From NCBI GenBank assembly GCA_016124675.1, contig WGNG01000016.1, positions 1 to 32,106 of the forward strand: a DNA stretch of 32,106 bases, given 5' to 3'. Origin of the DNA: Alphaproteobacteria bacterium (GTDB lineage: Bacteria; Pseudomonadota; Alphaproteobacteria; Caulobacterales; Maricaulaceae). Positions 23,269-31,699 of this stretch are shown here, piece by piece. Made by a program: the position numbers and the translations under genes. A model generated the notes under the pieces. The model saw only the letters and a program-made list of their open reading frames with translations, did no database searches and had not been told where the DNA came from. Position 1 is the stretch's first letter, and every line of letters starts with the position of its first letter.

Positions 23269-24284
23269 TCGCCGTCCTCGTCATAGCCGGCGAGCGAAAG
23301 GGGCCGCGCTTCAAGGCCTTGCAGCTCAGCCCAGCGCATCAGCGCCTCCTCACGCCCGTGGGTGATCCACACCGCCTCGCGCGCGCATTCGGCAATCGTG
23401 GCGGTCAGCTCGTCCCAGTCGGCATGGTCGGAAATGACGAGCGGCAGCTCCACCCCGCGCTGGCGGGCGCGGGCGCGCACGCCCATCCAGCCCGAGGCAA
23501 AGGCGATCACCGGATCGGGGAAGCGGCGCGCCCAGGGCGTCTGAAAGGAGGAGGGCGGGCCGAGAATGATCTGGCCAGCAAAGTCAGTCGTTTGACCCTC
23601 GCCATCCTTCATCGTGGCGGGCCTGAGATCGCCCAGATCAACGCCCTGGTCACGGTAGAGATCGCACAGGGCGCTCAGCGCGCCATGAATATAGACCGGG
23701 CCGTCATGGCCGGCTTCGCGGATCAGGGCGATCACCCGCTGCGCCTTGCCGAGCGCATAGGCGCCGACGAGATGCGCCCGGCCCGGATTGGCGCGCATGC
23801 TGGCGAGCAGGCGGGCGATTTCGCCGGCATCGTCCGGGTGGCGGAAGACCGGCAAACCGAATGTCGCTTCAGACACATAGATGTGCGAGCGCACCGGCTC
23901 GAACCGGGCACAGGTGGGGTCGCGCCGGCGCTTGTAATCGCCCGACACGGTGATCACGAGCCCCTTCCATTCCAGCCGCGCCTGGGCGCTGCCCAGCACA
24001 TGGCCCGCAGGGTGGAGGCTGACCGACACCTCGCCCATGCGCACGGTCTCGCCATAGTCCAGCGGCTGACGAAAGCGTGTGAATTCAGCGCCGTAGCGGG
24101 CATCCATGATGGCGAGCGTCTGCGGTGTCGCGGCCACGGCGCCGTGGCCGGCGCGGGCGTGATCGGCATGGCCATGGGTGATGAGGGCGCGGCCCGAAGG
24201 GCGCACCGGATCAATGAAGAAGCCGCCCGGTTCGCACCACAGGCCTTCAGGCGTTTCGCGCAGGAGATCGGCGGGCCGGATCAT
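23265..24284 (-). CDS. Ligase-associated DNA exonuclease (MBL/beta-CASP type)
   Basis: The 339-residue metallo-beta-lactamase-fold nuclease is related to mRNA 3'-processing and SNM1-type enzymes. The metal site is LITHGHADHA (37-42), with further ligands in HPAGHVLGSA and SGDYKRRRDP; YVSEATFGLPVF and SDHADWDEL follow. In the known module it works with an ATP-dependent ligase, an Lhr helicase and PdeM. It is the first gene of a two-gene operon with pdeM and is divergent from the second acylase gene across about 100 bp. Confidence 0.85.
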   Translation of the reverse strand: MIRPADLLRETPEGLWCEPGGFFIDPVRPSGRALITHGHADHARAGHGAVAATPQTLAIMDARYGAEFTRFRQPLDYGETVRMGEVSVSLHPAGHVLGSAQARLEWKGLVITVSGDYKRRRDPTCARFEPVRSHIYVSEATFGLPVFRHPDDAGEIARLLASMRANPGRAHLVGAYALGKAQRVIALIREAGHDGPVYIHGALSALCDLYRDQGVDLGDLRPATMKDGEGQTTDFAGQIILGPPSSFQTPWARRFPDPVIAFASGWMGVRARARQRGVELPLVISDHADWDELTATIAECAREAVWITHGREEALMRWAELQGLEARPLSLAGYDEDGE

Positions 24285-24387
24285 GACATGGCGATATAGT
24301 CCGGGCGCGCCCGGGTCCAGCCGCTTGCGTGCGCTCTATCCCCCGGGCAGGGTAGGGACAGTCAGGGGATAGCGGGGAAGAATTTTC

Positions 24388-26559
24388 ATGAATCGGGTGA
24401 CAAGACTGGCCCTTGTGGGGTTGTCGGCGGTGCTTGTGGTGACGATCACGGGCGCTTTTGTGTTCGGGCTGCGCCTGACGCCGCTGGAACTGCGATCCTT
24501 CGACCCGGAGGCGGCGATCGCCGCAGCCGAATCCTATGACGCCGAGATCACCCGCGATGAGTGGGGCGTGCCCCGGGTCATTGGCGCGACGGGCGCCGAC
24601 GCCGCGTTTGCCCTGGCCTTCGCCCATGCCGAGGATGATTTTCCCACCGTCCAGGATGCGCTGCGCCAGGCGCTGGGGCGCGACATGCTGGCGGTGGACG
24701 AGAGCGAGGCGCGCACGGCCTGGCTGGTGCAGGCGCTGGGCGTGCCCGATCTGGTGCGCGCTGAATATGAGGCCCAGCTGAGCGCCGAGATGCGCGCGGC
24801 GCTGGAGGGCTATGCCGCTGGCCTCAATTACTACGCCGCCCTCCATCCGCACGAGCGCGCGCCCGATCTGTATCCGCTGACCGGTCAGGACGTGGCCGGG
24901 TTGTCGGCCTTCTACAGCCCGATGTTCTATGGCCTCGGCCGGGCGCTGGCTGACCTGATCGCGCCGGAGCGGCCGCGCGAGGCGGGCCGGGGCCAGGAGC
25001 TGCAGGTGTTCTGGCTGGAGGAAACCTCCGACAGCGAGCTTGGCTCCAACGCCTTTGCGGTGGCGCCGGCCCGGTCCGATGACGGCGCCACGCGCCTGAT
25101 CATCAACTCCCACCAGCCGGTGGAAGGCCCCGTGGCCTGGTATGAAGCCCACATGATCAGCCGTGACGGCCGGCTGAACTTCGCCGGCGGCACGTTTCCG
25201 GGCTCCCCGGTGATGCATGTGGGGTCCAGCCCCGATCTGGGCTATGCGGCGACGGTGAATGCGCCCGACCTGATCGATCTTTATGAAATCACGCTCTCGG
25301 ATGATGGCCGCCAGTATTGGCTCGATGGCCAGTGGGTTGATCTCGAAACCGCCCCGGCGCGCATGCTGGTGCATCTGTGGGGCCCGTTCGCCTGGCAGGT
25401 GACGATGCCGGTGGAGCGCACCGCCCACGGGCCGGTGATCCGCAATGACCAGGGCGCGTTCGCCCTGCGCCACGCCACCCATGACGATATCCGCTCGGTG
25501 GAGCAGGCCTGGCGCTCCATGCACGCGCGCGATCTGGACGAGTATCAGGGTGTCATGGAGATGCTCGCCATGGGCAGCACCAATCGCATCGTGGCCGACG
25601 CCAATGGCCGCATCGCGCGCTATTACGGCGCCCGCATGCCGCTGCGGATCGAAGAGCCGGGGATCGACTGGACGGGCATCCTGCCCGGTGACCGGTCAGA
25701 CCTGATCTGGACCGAGTTCGCGCCGCTCGACGCCCTGCCGCACATGATCGATCCGGCGGCGGGCTATGTGCTGGAGGCCAATCACTCGCCCTTCCGCGTC
25801 ACCGGCACGGATGAGGACCCGGACCCCGCCGCCTTCCCGGCGAGCTTCGGGATCGAGACCCGCATGACCAATCGCGGCCTGCAGGCCGTCGATCTGATGG
25901 CGGCGCTCGAAACCGTGTCGCGTGAGGCGCTGCTGGCGGTGAAGTTCGATGATGGCTACCACCCGGGCAGCGAGATCATGACGCTGCGCACCCGGCTGCT
26001 GGCCATGGACTGGAGCCATGATCCGGCGCTGGTTGAGGCTGCGGGCGTGATCGCCGCGTGGGACGGGCGCACCAATATGGAGAACCGGCAGGCGGCGCTG
26101 GCGGTGAAAACCTTCGCGCCCATCACCACCGCGCCGCTGCTGGGCATCACCCCGCCGCCGCTGGAGGAGACGTTTCCCGCCGCCGTGGAGCGCCTGGTGA
26201 CGCATTTTCAAACGCTGGAGCCCGAATGGGGCGCGGTGAACCGGCTGATGCGCGGCGATCAAAGCATCCCGCTGGATGGCGGACCGGACGTGCTGCGCGC
26301 GGTCTATCCCGCACCGCAGGAGGACGGGACCTACCGCATGGTGGCGGGCGATGGCCTCACCTTCCTGGCAGAGTGGCTGAGCGATGGCGAGTTCGCCCTG
26401 TGGGCCGTCCACCAGTTCGGCGCCTCCACGCGGGCTGACAGCCCCCACTTCACCGACCAGATGGAGATGTTCGCGGCCGAGACCTGGCGCCGGGTGCCGA
26501 TGGGCGAAGCGGACGTGCGCGCCGCCGCGGTGGAGGTGTACAGGCCGGGGGCCCGGTGA
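24388..26559 (+). CDS. Penicillin acylase family Ntn hydrolase, copy 2
   Basis: The 723-residue precursor has an N-terminal membrane or signal segment (7-28). The expected autocleavage is at Gly219-Ser220 in SELGSNAFAVAP. It has EWGVPRVIGATGADAAFALAFAHAEDDF, INSHQPVEGPVAWYEAH and an unusual GYVLEANHSPF in place of the common NGNNQ-type motif. The overall pattern is closer to the acyl-homoserine-lactone/aculeacin acylase side of the family than copy 1, which it resembles little outside the catalytic motifs. GGGGAAG lies just before the ATG. It is monocistronic. The substrate is unknown; quorum-signal cleavage is a guess. Confidence 0.88.
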   Translation: MNRVTRLALVGLSAVLVVTITGAFVFGLRLTPLELRSFDPEAAIAAAESYDAEITRDEWGVPRVIGATGADAAFALAFAHAEDDFPTVQDALRQALGRDMLAVDESEARTAWLVQALGVPDLVRAEYEAQLSAEMRAALEGYAAGLNYYAALHPHERAPDLYPLTGQDVAGLSAFYSPMFYGLGRALADLIAPERPREAGRGQELQVFWLEETSDSELGSNAFAVAPARSDDGATRLIINSHQPVEGPVAWYEAHMISRDGRLNFAGGTFPGSPVMHVGSSPDLGYAATVNAPDLIDLYEITLSDDGRQYWLDGQWVDLETAPARMLVHLWGPFAWQVTMPVERTAHGPVIRNDQGAFALRHATHDDIRSVEQAWRSMHARDLDEYQGVMEMLAMGSTNRIVADANGRIARYYGARMPLRIEEPGIDWTGILPGDRSDLIWTEFAPLDALPHMIDPAAGYVLEANHSPFRVTGTDEDPDPAAFPASFGIETRMTNRGLQAVDLMAALETVSREALLAVKFDDGYHPGSEIMTLRTRLLAMDWSHDPALVEAAGVIAAWDGRTNMENRQAALAVKTFAPITTAPLLGITPPPLEETFPAAVERLVTHFQTLEPEWGAVNRLMRGDQSIPLDGGPDVLRAVYPAPQEDGTYRMVAGDGLTFLAEWLSDGEFALWAVHQFGASTRADSPHFTDQMEMFAAETWRRVPMGEADVRAAAVEVYRPGAR

Positions 26560-26575
26560 GGGGGGGTTGCCGGGC

Positions 26576-26842
26576 CTACTCAAACCCGAGTTCAGCCTTG
26601 AGGTCGTCAAGCGTGACGCCGCCATTTTGCTTGTAGTCGTCCAGCGCCGACTTGGCGTCTTCGATATCCTTGGCCAATTCCAGCGCAATCAGATGGTCAT
26701 AGGACGCGCGCGACAGGAGCACCGCTTCCTGATTGCGCCGGCGCACGAAAACCGGGCCGATATGGACCGCTTCGTCCATCAGATGGGCAAACTCCCGGCG
26801 GGCGTCGGTGGCGTTGTAGACCGGGCGGTCCTCATCAGACAT
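26576..26842 (-). CDS. Orphan Phd/YefM-like antitoxin
   Basis: The 88-residue protein has the YefM/Phd start (VYNATDARREFAHLMDEA), a basic strand (PVFVRRRNQEAVLLSRASYDHL) and an acidic C-terminal tail of the kind that wraps a toxin. Antitoxins of this family bind operator DNA with the N-terminal part and neutralise RelE/Doc-type toxins. No toxin gene is found next to it: downstream is the end of the convergent acylase gene, 16 bp away. The frame is open far upstream, but that part lies antisense to the VanZ-like gene. I chose the ATG at 26842. Confidence 0.75.
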   Translation of the reverse strand: MSDEDRPVYNATDARREFAHLMDEAVHIGPVFVRRRNQEAVLLSRASYDHLIALELAKDIEDAKSALDDYKQNGGVTLDDLKAELGFE

Positions 26843-26896
26843 CACGGCGCCGAAAACCGGTACCCGGTTGTCGCATTGCGCTCTAGAACACGGGTC

Positions 26897-27340
26897 ATGA
26901 CGCCTCGTGATGATCCATCGGTCCCGCACGCCGGGACTCCAGACCGCTGGCGGCAAGCCGCAGGGCGCCTCATGGCGCGGCTGCGCCCGCTGGGACCGCT
27001 GGCGTTCTGTTTCACGCTGGCGGTGGTGCTGGGGCTGGCGCTGTGGCCGGGTGAGGGCGGCGCGCCGCGCCTGTTTGGCTGGGACAAGCTGGAACATATG
27101 AGCGCGTTTGCGACGCTGGCGGTGCTGGGACGGTTTGCGTATCCGGGGCTGGCGCGGGTGTGGCTGCTGGCCGGGCTCAGCGGTTTCGGGATCACCATCG
27201 AACTGTTGCAGGGAATCGAGGCGCTGAACCGCTCGGCCTCGCCTTATGATCTGGGCGCCAACACGGTGGGCATCATCGCCGGTCTGGTCGCGGCGGCGGC
27301 TGTGGCGTGGGCCGCCCGGCGGCTGGACCTCCATCCATGA
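26897..27340 (+). CDS. VanZ-like membrane protein
   Basis: The 147-residue integral membrane protein has about four hydrophobic segments. The VanZ-type pattern is DKLEHMSAFATLAVLG, with the later IELLQGIEALNRSASPYDLGANTVGIIAG. VanZ relatives contribute to low-level glycopeptide resistance or envelope physiology, but most have no known role. It starts at the ATG at 26897, 54 bp from the divergent antitoxin start, and overlaps the DUF3445 gene by 4 bp (ATGA). Confidence 0.8.
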   Translation: MTPRDDPSVPHAGTPDRWRQAAGRLMARLRPLGPLAFCFTLAVVLGLALWPGEGGAPRLFGWDKLEHMSAFATLAVLGRFAYPGLARVWLLAGLSGFGITIELLQGIEALNRSASPYDLGANTVGIIAGLVAAAAVAWAARRLDLHP

Positions 27341-28128
27341 ACCGCCCGCCCCACGCGCCCTGGCGCGCCGGAGCGCCGCGCTTCAATGTGGGCTTGCAGC
27401 CCATCGATCCCGCAAGCTGGCTGTTTCCCGACAGCGAGGCGCATGTGCTGGGTTGGAAGGCGGGTCTCCTTGCCCGGCCTGAGGATGTGCTGCGTCAGGC
27501 GCCGGCGGCGCAGGCCGCTTCGGACGAGGCGGCGGCGCTGGTGTGCGCTGAAGCGGGGGCGCCCAAGGGCGATCTGATCGCGGCGGCGCATCTCGTCAGC
27601 GATGATCTGGTGGTGATGACGCGCGGCGATGACGGGCGCTGGCTGACCGGCGCCATCGTGCTGAGCGCGCCCACCTTCTTCAGCGTGGATCACGCCTTCG
27701 GGCGCGATCTGACGGCGCTGCACGGGCCGGTGCCGGAGGGGGAGGCGCTGGCGGGGCGCATCGCGCGCGTGTTTGACGCGGTGCGGCCCGGTCAGGTGCT
27801 GGAGCGCTTCAACTGGACACTTCAGTGGGGGCCAGAGCGCTTCACCCCGGATGCGGCGCCCTTGCGTGCGGCGGCGCAGGCTGCGGCGGTGAGCCAGGCC
27901 CGGGATCACCTGCATGTGCGCGTGGAGCGCCAGACGATCATCAGGCTGCCTGAAACCGGCGCGGTGCTGTTCACGATCCGTGTGTGCCTGGCCCCGGCGC
28001 GGGCGCTGGCGGCTGATGAGATCGCGGCACTGGCCGCCGCGTGGCGGGGTCTGGGGGCGCAGGGGCGCGCCTACAAGGGCTGGGCGGCGCTGGAGCGCCA
28101 CGCTCAGGCGGTGTTTGCAGATGTCTAG
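27337..28128 (+). CDS. DUF3445 / heme-dependent oxidative N-demethylase-like protein
   Basis: The 263-residue protein matches the DUF3445 pattern: FNVGLQPIDPASWLFPDSE near the N-terminus, HLVSDDLVVMTRGDDGRWLTGAIVL in the middle and the late LHVRVERQTIIRLPETGAVLFTIRV. A characterised relative is a heme-dependent oxidative N-demethylase that forms formaldehyde from methylamines, but most members are uncharacterised. It is coupled to the VanZ-like gene and ends before a strong hairpin. Confidence 0.78.
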   Translation: MNRPPHAPWRAGAPRFNVGLQPIDPASWLFPDSEAHVLGWKAGLLARPEDVLRQAPAAQAASDEAAALVCAEAGAPKGDLIAAAHLVSDDLVVMTRGDDGRWLTGAIVLSAPTFFSVDHAFGRDLTALHGPVPEGEALAGRIARVFDAVRPGQVLERFNWTLQWGPERFTPDAAPLRAAAQAAAVSQARDHLHVRVERQTIIRLPETGAVLFTIRVCLAPARALAADEIAALAAAWRGLGAQGRAYKGWAALERHAQAVFADV

Positions 28129-28143
28129 ACCCTCAAAATGAGA

Positions 28144-28173
28144 CCGGCCCGCAAGCGTGTGCTTGCGGGCCGG
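28144..28173. terminator. Terminator hairpin between convergent genes
   Basis: CCGGCCCGCAAGC and GCTTGCGGGCCGG form a perfect 13-bp stem with a GTGT loop. It sits between the ends of the DUF3445 gene (plus) and the symporter gene (minus). Read on the minus strand, a short TTTT stretch follows 9 nt later, so it probably ends the symporter transcript and may serve both directions. Confidence 0.75.
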
Positions 28174-28202
28174 CGCATCGGTTCAGATCAAGGCGATGGG
28201 CC

Positions 28203-29777
28203 TCAGTCGGCGCCGCCATCGCCGCCGCCATCCGGGCCGTCAGGCCCGGTCTTGGCTTTCGGGGCGGGGCGGTCGTCCGCATCCGGCGCGGCAGAGGCCG
28301 CCACGACGGGCATCACCGTCGCATCGGCGCCGTACCAGGCCGGCGGGACAATGCCCTTGCGGTCGTAGTCACGGGTGTAGCGCAGCACGACGCCGGCCAG
28401 CAGCAGGATCGCGATGACGTTGGGGAAGAGCATCATCGAGTTGGCCACGTCGCCAAAGCGCCACAACCCGTCCACGTTCACCACCAGCGTGCCGGCGAAC
28501 GCCACGCCCACCCAGATGAAGCGGAAGGGCCGCGCCGCCCAGTCGCCGACGATATAGGTGGCCGAGGTCTCGGCGTAATAGGACCAGCCAATGATGGTGG
28601 TGAAGGCGAACAGGGCCTGCGCGGCCAGGATGATCCATGCGCCGCCGTAAATGCCTTGAGCGAATGCCGCCGTGGTGACGGCCGACGCCGACAGGGCGTC
28701 GGACTGCCAGGCGAATTCGGCGAAACTGCCGTCCAGATTGGCGTAGCTGCCCGACACGGTCAGGATCACCAGAGCCGTCATGGTGCAGATGATGATGGTG
28801 TCGATGAACACGCCCAGCATGGCGATCTCGCCCTGCTTGACAGGATTGCTGGTCTGCGCCGCCGCGTGGGCGATGGGCGCCGAACCCTGGCCGGCTTCGT
28901 TGGAAAACAGTCCGCGCGCCACGCCCGCCCGGATGGCGGCCATGATGACATAGCCCGCGAACCCGCCCGCCGCTTCGCGGAAGCCGAAGGCCTCGGTGAA
29001 GATCAGGGCGAACGCGTCCGGGATTTCGCTGGCGTGGGTGGCCAGGATGATAAAGCCCACCACGATATAGGCGATCGCCATGAAGGGCACGACGCGCCCG
29101 GCCACGACGCCGATGGATTTGATGCCGCCCACGATGACGACGAAGACGAGGAAGGCGAGAACCGCTCCCACGGCCCAGCGCGGCAGGTCGATGCCGAGCG
29201 ACGCGCTCGCCTCAAGGGCGGACTGGGTGACGGAGTTGGACTGCAGCGCGCCGCCGGTGACAAGCGCCGAGCAGATCGTGCCGATGCAGAACAGGATGGC
29301 GAGCCATTTCCAGTTTTTGCCGAGCCCGTTCTGGATGTAGTACATCGGCCCGCCATGATATTTGCCGTCGGCGTGCTTCTCGCGGTAGCGCACCGCCAGG
29401 GACGATTCGGAATAGGCGAGCGCCATGCCGAAGATCGCCGTGACCCACATCCAGAAGATCGCGCCGGGTCCGCCCAGCGTGATCGCTGTGGCGACGCCGG
29501 CAAGATTGCCGGTGCCGACCTGGCCCGACAGGGCGGTGGACAGGGCCTGCCAGGGCGTGATCTCGCCCTCGCCGCCGCTCTTGCGGCCAGACCAAAGCTC
29601 GCCAAAGGCCGGGAAGAGGCGCAGGAGCGGCCGGCCGCCCAGCAGCACCATCATGATCACGCCTGTGCCCAGAAGGGCGATGGTGATGATCCCCACCGGC
29701 AGGATGCGCTGATCGCCCCAGGTGCCGCCCCACAGAAAGTCACTGAAAATTGTGACGCCGTCGAAGAAAGTGTCCAT
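28203..29777 (-). CDS. Alanine/glycine:cation symporter family (AGCS) transporter
   Basis: The 524-residue inner-membrane protein has about ten hydrophobic helices. It takes up alanine, glycine or a related amino acid with Na+ or H+. Family signatures are ALSGQVGTGNLAGVATAITLG, GGPMYYIQNGLG and the highly conserved GLFSNEAGQGSAPIAHAAA. A low-complexity tail rich in Asp, Gly and Pro follows the last helix. GGGGAA precedes the ATG at 29777. It is monocistronic and ends at the 28144-28173 hairpin. Confidence 0.92.
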   Translation of the reverse strand: MDTFFDGVTIFSDFLWGGTWGDQRILPVGIITIALLGTGVIMMVLLGGRPLLRLFPAFGELWSGRKSGGEGEITPWQALSTALSGQVGTGNLAGVATAITLGGPGAIFWMWVTAIFGMALAYSESSLAVRYREKHADGKYHGGPMYYIQNGLGKNWKWLAILFCIGTICSALVTGGALQSNSVTQSALEASASLGIDLPRWAVGAVLAFLVFVVIVGGIKSIGVVAGRVVPFMAIAYIVVGFIILATHASEIPDAFALIFTEAFGFREAAGGFAGYVIMAAIRAGVARGLFSNEAGQGSAPIAHAAAQTSNPVKQGEIAMLGVFIDTIIICTMTALVILTVSGSYANLDGSFAEFAWQSDALSASAVTTAAFAQGIYGGAWIILAAQALFAFTTIIGWSYYAETSATYIVGDWAARPFRFIWVGVAFAGTLVVNVDGLWRFGDVANSMMLFPNVIAILLLAGVVLRYTRDYDRKGIVPPAWYGADATVMPVVAASAAPDADDRPAPKAKTGPDGPDGGGDGGAD

Positions 29778-29906
29778 GCCGGTTCCCCGCTATCTTCTGA
29801 TTTGCCGAGAGCCTAGGCAGACTGAGCCGGGACGGGAAGACCCCGCGTGCAACTGACAGGGTGTTTTCCCTGAAGGCCCGCCCGCGCGCGCAGGGGGCGC
29901 GGTCAG

Positions 29907-30473
29907 CTAGATCGCCTCGATCGCGAACACGCCGAACGCCCACAGATCGTCCGCCATGTCCGAAAGCTCCGGCGCGCTGCCGCGCGGCCAAACCAGGATG
30001 AAGGGGCCAAGCTCGCCCAGGACCAGCGCCTGGCCATCGACCGAGCGGGCCAGCACCGGCTGGTGGGCGGCGATCATCGTTGCGCTGACCTCGATCTGAT
30101 AGCCGTCAAGACAGGTGAGGCGGGCGCCGGCGCCGGGCGCGCCCGCGGCGGCGAGCACATCACTCAGCCGCACACCCTGCCAGACGCGGGCGTTCTCACC
30201 GAGGGGAAAGCCGGTCTCGATCCGGTGGGGCGGCAAGCGGGCGATATCGTCGGCGCTGAAGGTATGGGCGGCGCCGCCCACGGCGAAGCGACCGAACAGC
30301 CCGCCCGCCACCGGCTGGCGTCCGCCCGCGCCGGTGACGGCAAGCAGGACCGGCGAGACGCCGGGGTTCATGGCGCCGTCGTCTGCGGAGGCGTCAGGCC
30401 CGGGGCCGGGCTGGCAGGCGCAGAGGGCGAGCGCCGCCGCCAGGACGGCGAGGCCAGGGCGCAGGATAGCCAT
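29907..30473 (-). CDS. Lipoprotein with SUOX/molybdopterin-oxidoreductase-like fold
   Basis: The 188-residue protein has a lipoprotein signal ending LALCAC (Cys20 lipidated) and a short disordered linker. The domain at about 65-188 (FSADDIARLPPH, VWQGVRLSDVLAAAGAPG, LDGYQIEVSA, GPFILVWPRG) matches the small oxidoreductase-molybdopterin-binding-fold proteins of alphaproteobacteria. These keep the scaffold but often lack the cofactor residues, so a binding or sensing role is possible. GGGGAC lies 7 bp before the ATG at 30473; longer starts upstream lack support. It is divergent from the first flagellin gene. Confidence 0.72.
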   Translation of the reverse strand: MAILRPGLAVLAAALALCACQPGPGPDASADDGAMNPGVSPVLLAVTGAGGRQPVAGGLFGRFAVGGAAHTFSADDIARLPPHRIETGFPLGENARVWQGVRLSDVLAAAGAPGAGARLTCLDGYQIEVSATMIAAHQPVLARSVDGQALVLGELGPFILVWPRGSAPELSDMADDLWAFGVFAIEAI

Positions 30474-30539
30474 GTGATGTCCCCTGATGGTGACGGCAGG
30501 GTCGAGCATGTCCCGGGAACGGCGCGAGGGCAAGCGGGC

Positions 30540-30554
30540 GGGCACTTCCTGCCG
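30540..30554. promoter_or_regulatory. Candidate FlbD/ftr-type enhancer, flagellin 1
   Basis: GGGCA-CTTCC-TGCCG matches the 15-bp palindrome found three times before the second flagellin gene. It lies about 130 bp upstream of the GG-N10-GC promoter, an enhancer distance. Half of a second site (TGCCG, 30568-30572) follows. By analogy with Caulobacter ftr sites it may bind the sigma-54 activator FlbD. Confidence 0.55.
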
Positions 30555-30671
30555 GGCGGTCCGATCTTGCCGGGCCGACGCTTGCGCCGCAGCGTTGTAG
30601 CCTCCGCTTGGAGGTGGCGCCAAGGCGCTGAAAAACAATAGGTATCTATCGTCCAGATCGCGCGCGCCCTG

Positions 30672-30687
30672 CGGCATGAGCCTTGCG
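30672..30687 (+). promoter_or_regulatory. Sigma-54 promoter of flagellin 1
   Basis: CGGCATG-AGCC-TTGCG has GG at 30673-30674 and GC at 30685-30686 with exactly 10 bp between, and TTGC as the -12 element. Transcription would begin near 30698, about 60 bp before the start codon. Flagellin genes of Caulobacter-type bacteria are known to use sigma-54. Confidence 0.7.
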
Positions 30688-30699
30688 CGGACGCTGGCG

Positions 30700-30729
30700 G
30701 GACAAAATGTCCGCCGGCCAAAACGGCCG
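30700..30729 (+). promoter_or_regulatory. Tandem stem-loops in the flagellin 1 leader
   Basis: GGACA-AAA-TGTCC (30700-30712) and CGGCC-AAAAC-GGCCG (30715-30729) form two small stem-loops with A-rich loops, placed right at the predicted 5' end of the mRNA. FlbT is known to bind a structured flagellin leader in Caulobacter, so these are candidate sites. Confidence 0.5.
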
Positions 30730-30757
30730 TTCGCTTCCAGAACGGAGGAACCCCCCC

Positions 30758-31585
30758 ATGACAAACTCGGTGAATACGAACCCCGGAGCGATGATCGCGC
30801 TCCAGAATCTGAACAAGTCCAATATGGAGCTGCAACAGGTGCAGAACCGTATCAACACCGGCCTCAAGGTCGCAGGCGCGAAGGATAATGGCGGCATTTT
30901 CGCTATCGCCCAGCGCATGCGCGCCGAAGTCGCCGGGTATGGGGTCGTTCAGCAGGCTCTGGACCGTGGCAATGCGACACTTGATGTGTCGCTGGCTGCG
31001 GGTGAAGCGATCTCGGATCTTCTGATCGAAATGAAGGAAAAGGCTCTCGCCGCCGCTGACACATCGCTGGATACGGCCAGCCGGAGCGCCCTGAACGAAG
31101 ACTTCATGGCGCTGCGCGACCAGATCGCAACGATCGTGGAAAATGCGGAGTTCAACGGCGTGAACCTGATCGACGGCTCGACGGACGCCTTCGTGGCGCT
31201 GGCGAACCAGGACGGCTCGAACACCATCACGGTGGCCGCAGAGGACATGTCCCTGTCGGGCTCCATCGTGACGGTGGCCGCCGCCGCCTCGTTCGCCACC
31301 GCGACCCAGGCCGCGGACATCGCCTCGCAGGTCGCAACCTCACTGGAAGCGGTCAACGAGTCGCTGGCCCGGCTGGGCACCAAGTCGAAGGCGCTGGATA
31401 TCCACTCCACGTTTGTGACCAAGCTGTCGGACACGCTGGAGAAAGGCATCGGCAATCTCGTCGACGCGGATATGGCCAAGGAGTCGGCACGGCTCCAGTC
31501 GCTGCAGGTCAAGCAGCAGCTGGGGATCCAGGCGCTCTCCATCGCCAACACCGCGCCGCAGTCTGTCCTGTCCTTCTTCCGCTAG
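30758..31585 (+). CDS. Flagellin (copy 1)
   Basis: The filament subunit has 275 residues, with a conserved N-terminal D0/D1 region ([35 protein letters not shown]) and a C-terminal region (LGIQALSIANTAPQSVLSFFR). The middle is short and lacks the D2/D3 domains, as in Caulobacter flagellins. The central Ser/Thr/Ala-rich stretch (about 150-205) is a likely glycosylation area. GGAGGA at 30744-30749 lies 8 bp before the ATG at 30758; the frame is open upstream to 30683, but that part is leader. It is followed by a strong terminator, so it is a single-gene unit. FlbT, FlaF and the TPR-glycosyltransferase at 13-16 kb are its expected partners. Confidence 0.95.
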   Translation: MTNSVNTNPGAMIALQNLNKSNMELQQVQNRINTGLKVAGAKDNGGIFAIAQRMRAEVAGYGVVQQALDRGNATLDVSLAAGEAISDLLIEMKEKALAAADTSLDTASRSALNEDFMALRDQIATIVENAEFNGVNLIDGSTDAFVALANQDGSNTITVAAEDMSLSGSIVTVAAAASFATATQAADIASQVATSLEAVNESLARLGTKSKALDIHSTFVTKLSDTLEKGIGNLVDADMAKESARLQSLQVKQQLGIQALSIANTAPQSVLSFFR

Positions 31586-31595
31586 GGAAAAGGCG

Positions 31596-31630
31596 CCGGG
31601 GCCGCCTCAGGGCGGTCCCGGTTTTTCTTT
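31596..31630 (+). terminator. Intrinsic terminator of flagellin 1
   Basis: CCGGGGCCGCC-TCAG-GGCGGTCCCGG is an 11-bp stem with one G-T pair, followed at once by TTTTTCTTT. It begins 11 bp after the flagellin stop codon and has all features of a rho-independent terminator. Confidence 0.92.
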
Positions 31631-31699
31631 GCTTCAGCAACGCGTTAACCCCTGATTAACCCTGCCGCGAGACGCCGCGCCGCGCCCGCCCGAATCACC

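Noticed and set aside
23319-24299. 326-codon plus-strand open frame
   Set aside because: It is antisense to the exonuclease gene, which has the HGHADH metal site; the plus-strand product has no recognisable motif.
28041-29816. 591-codon plus-strand open frame
   Set aside because: It is antisense to the AGCS symporter gene, whose family motifs are clear; the plus-strand translation is Asp/Gly/Arg/His-rich without domains.
30614-30632. A sigma-54 site around TGGCGCCAAGGCGC
   Set aside because: GG and GC are only 9 bp apart and TTGC is missing; the site at 30672-30687 has exact spacing.
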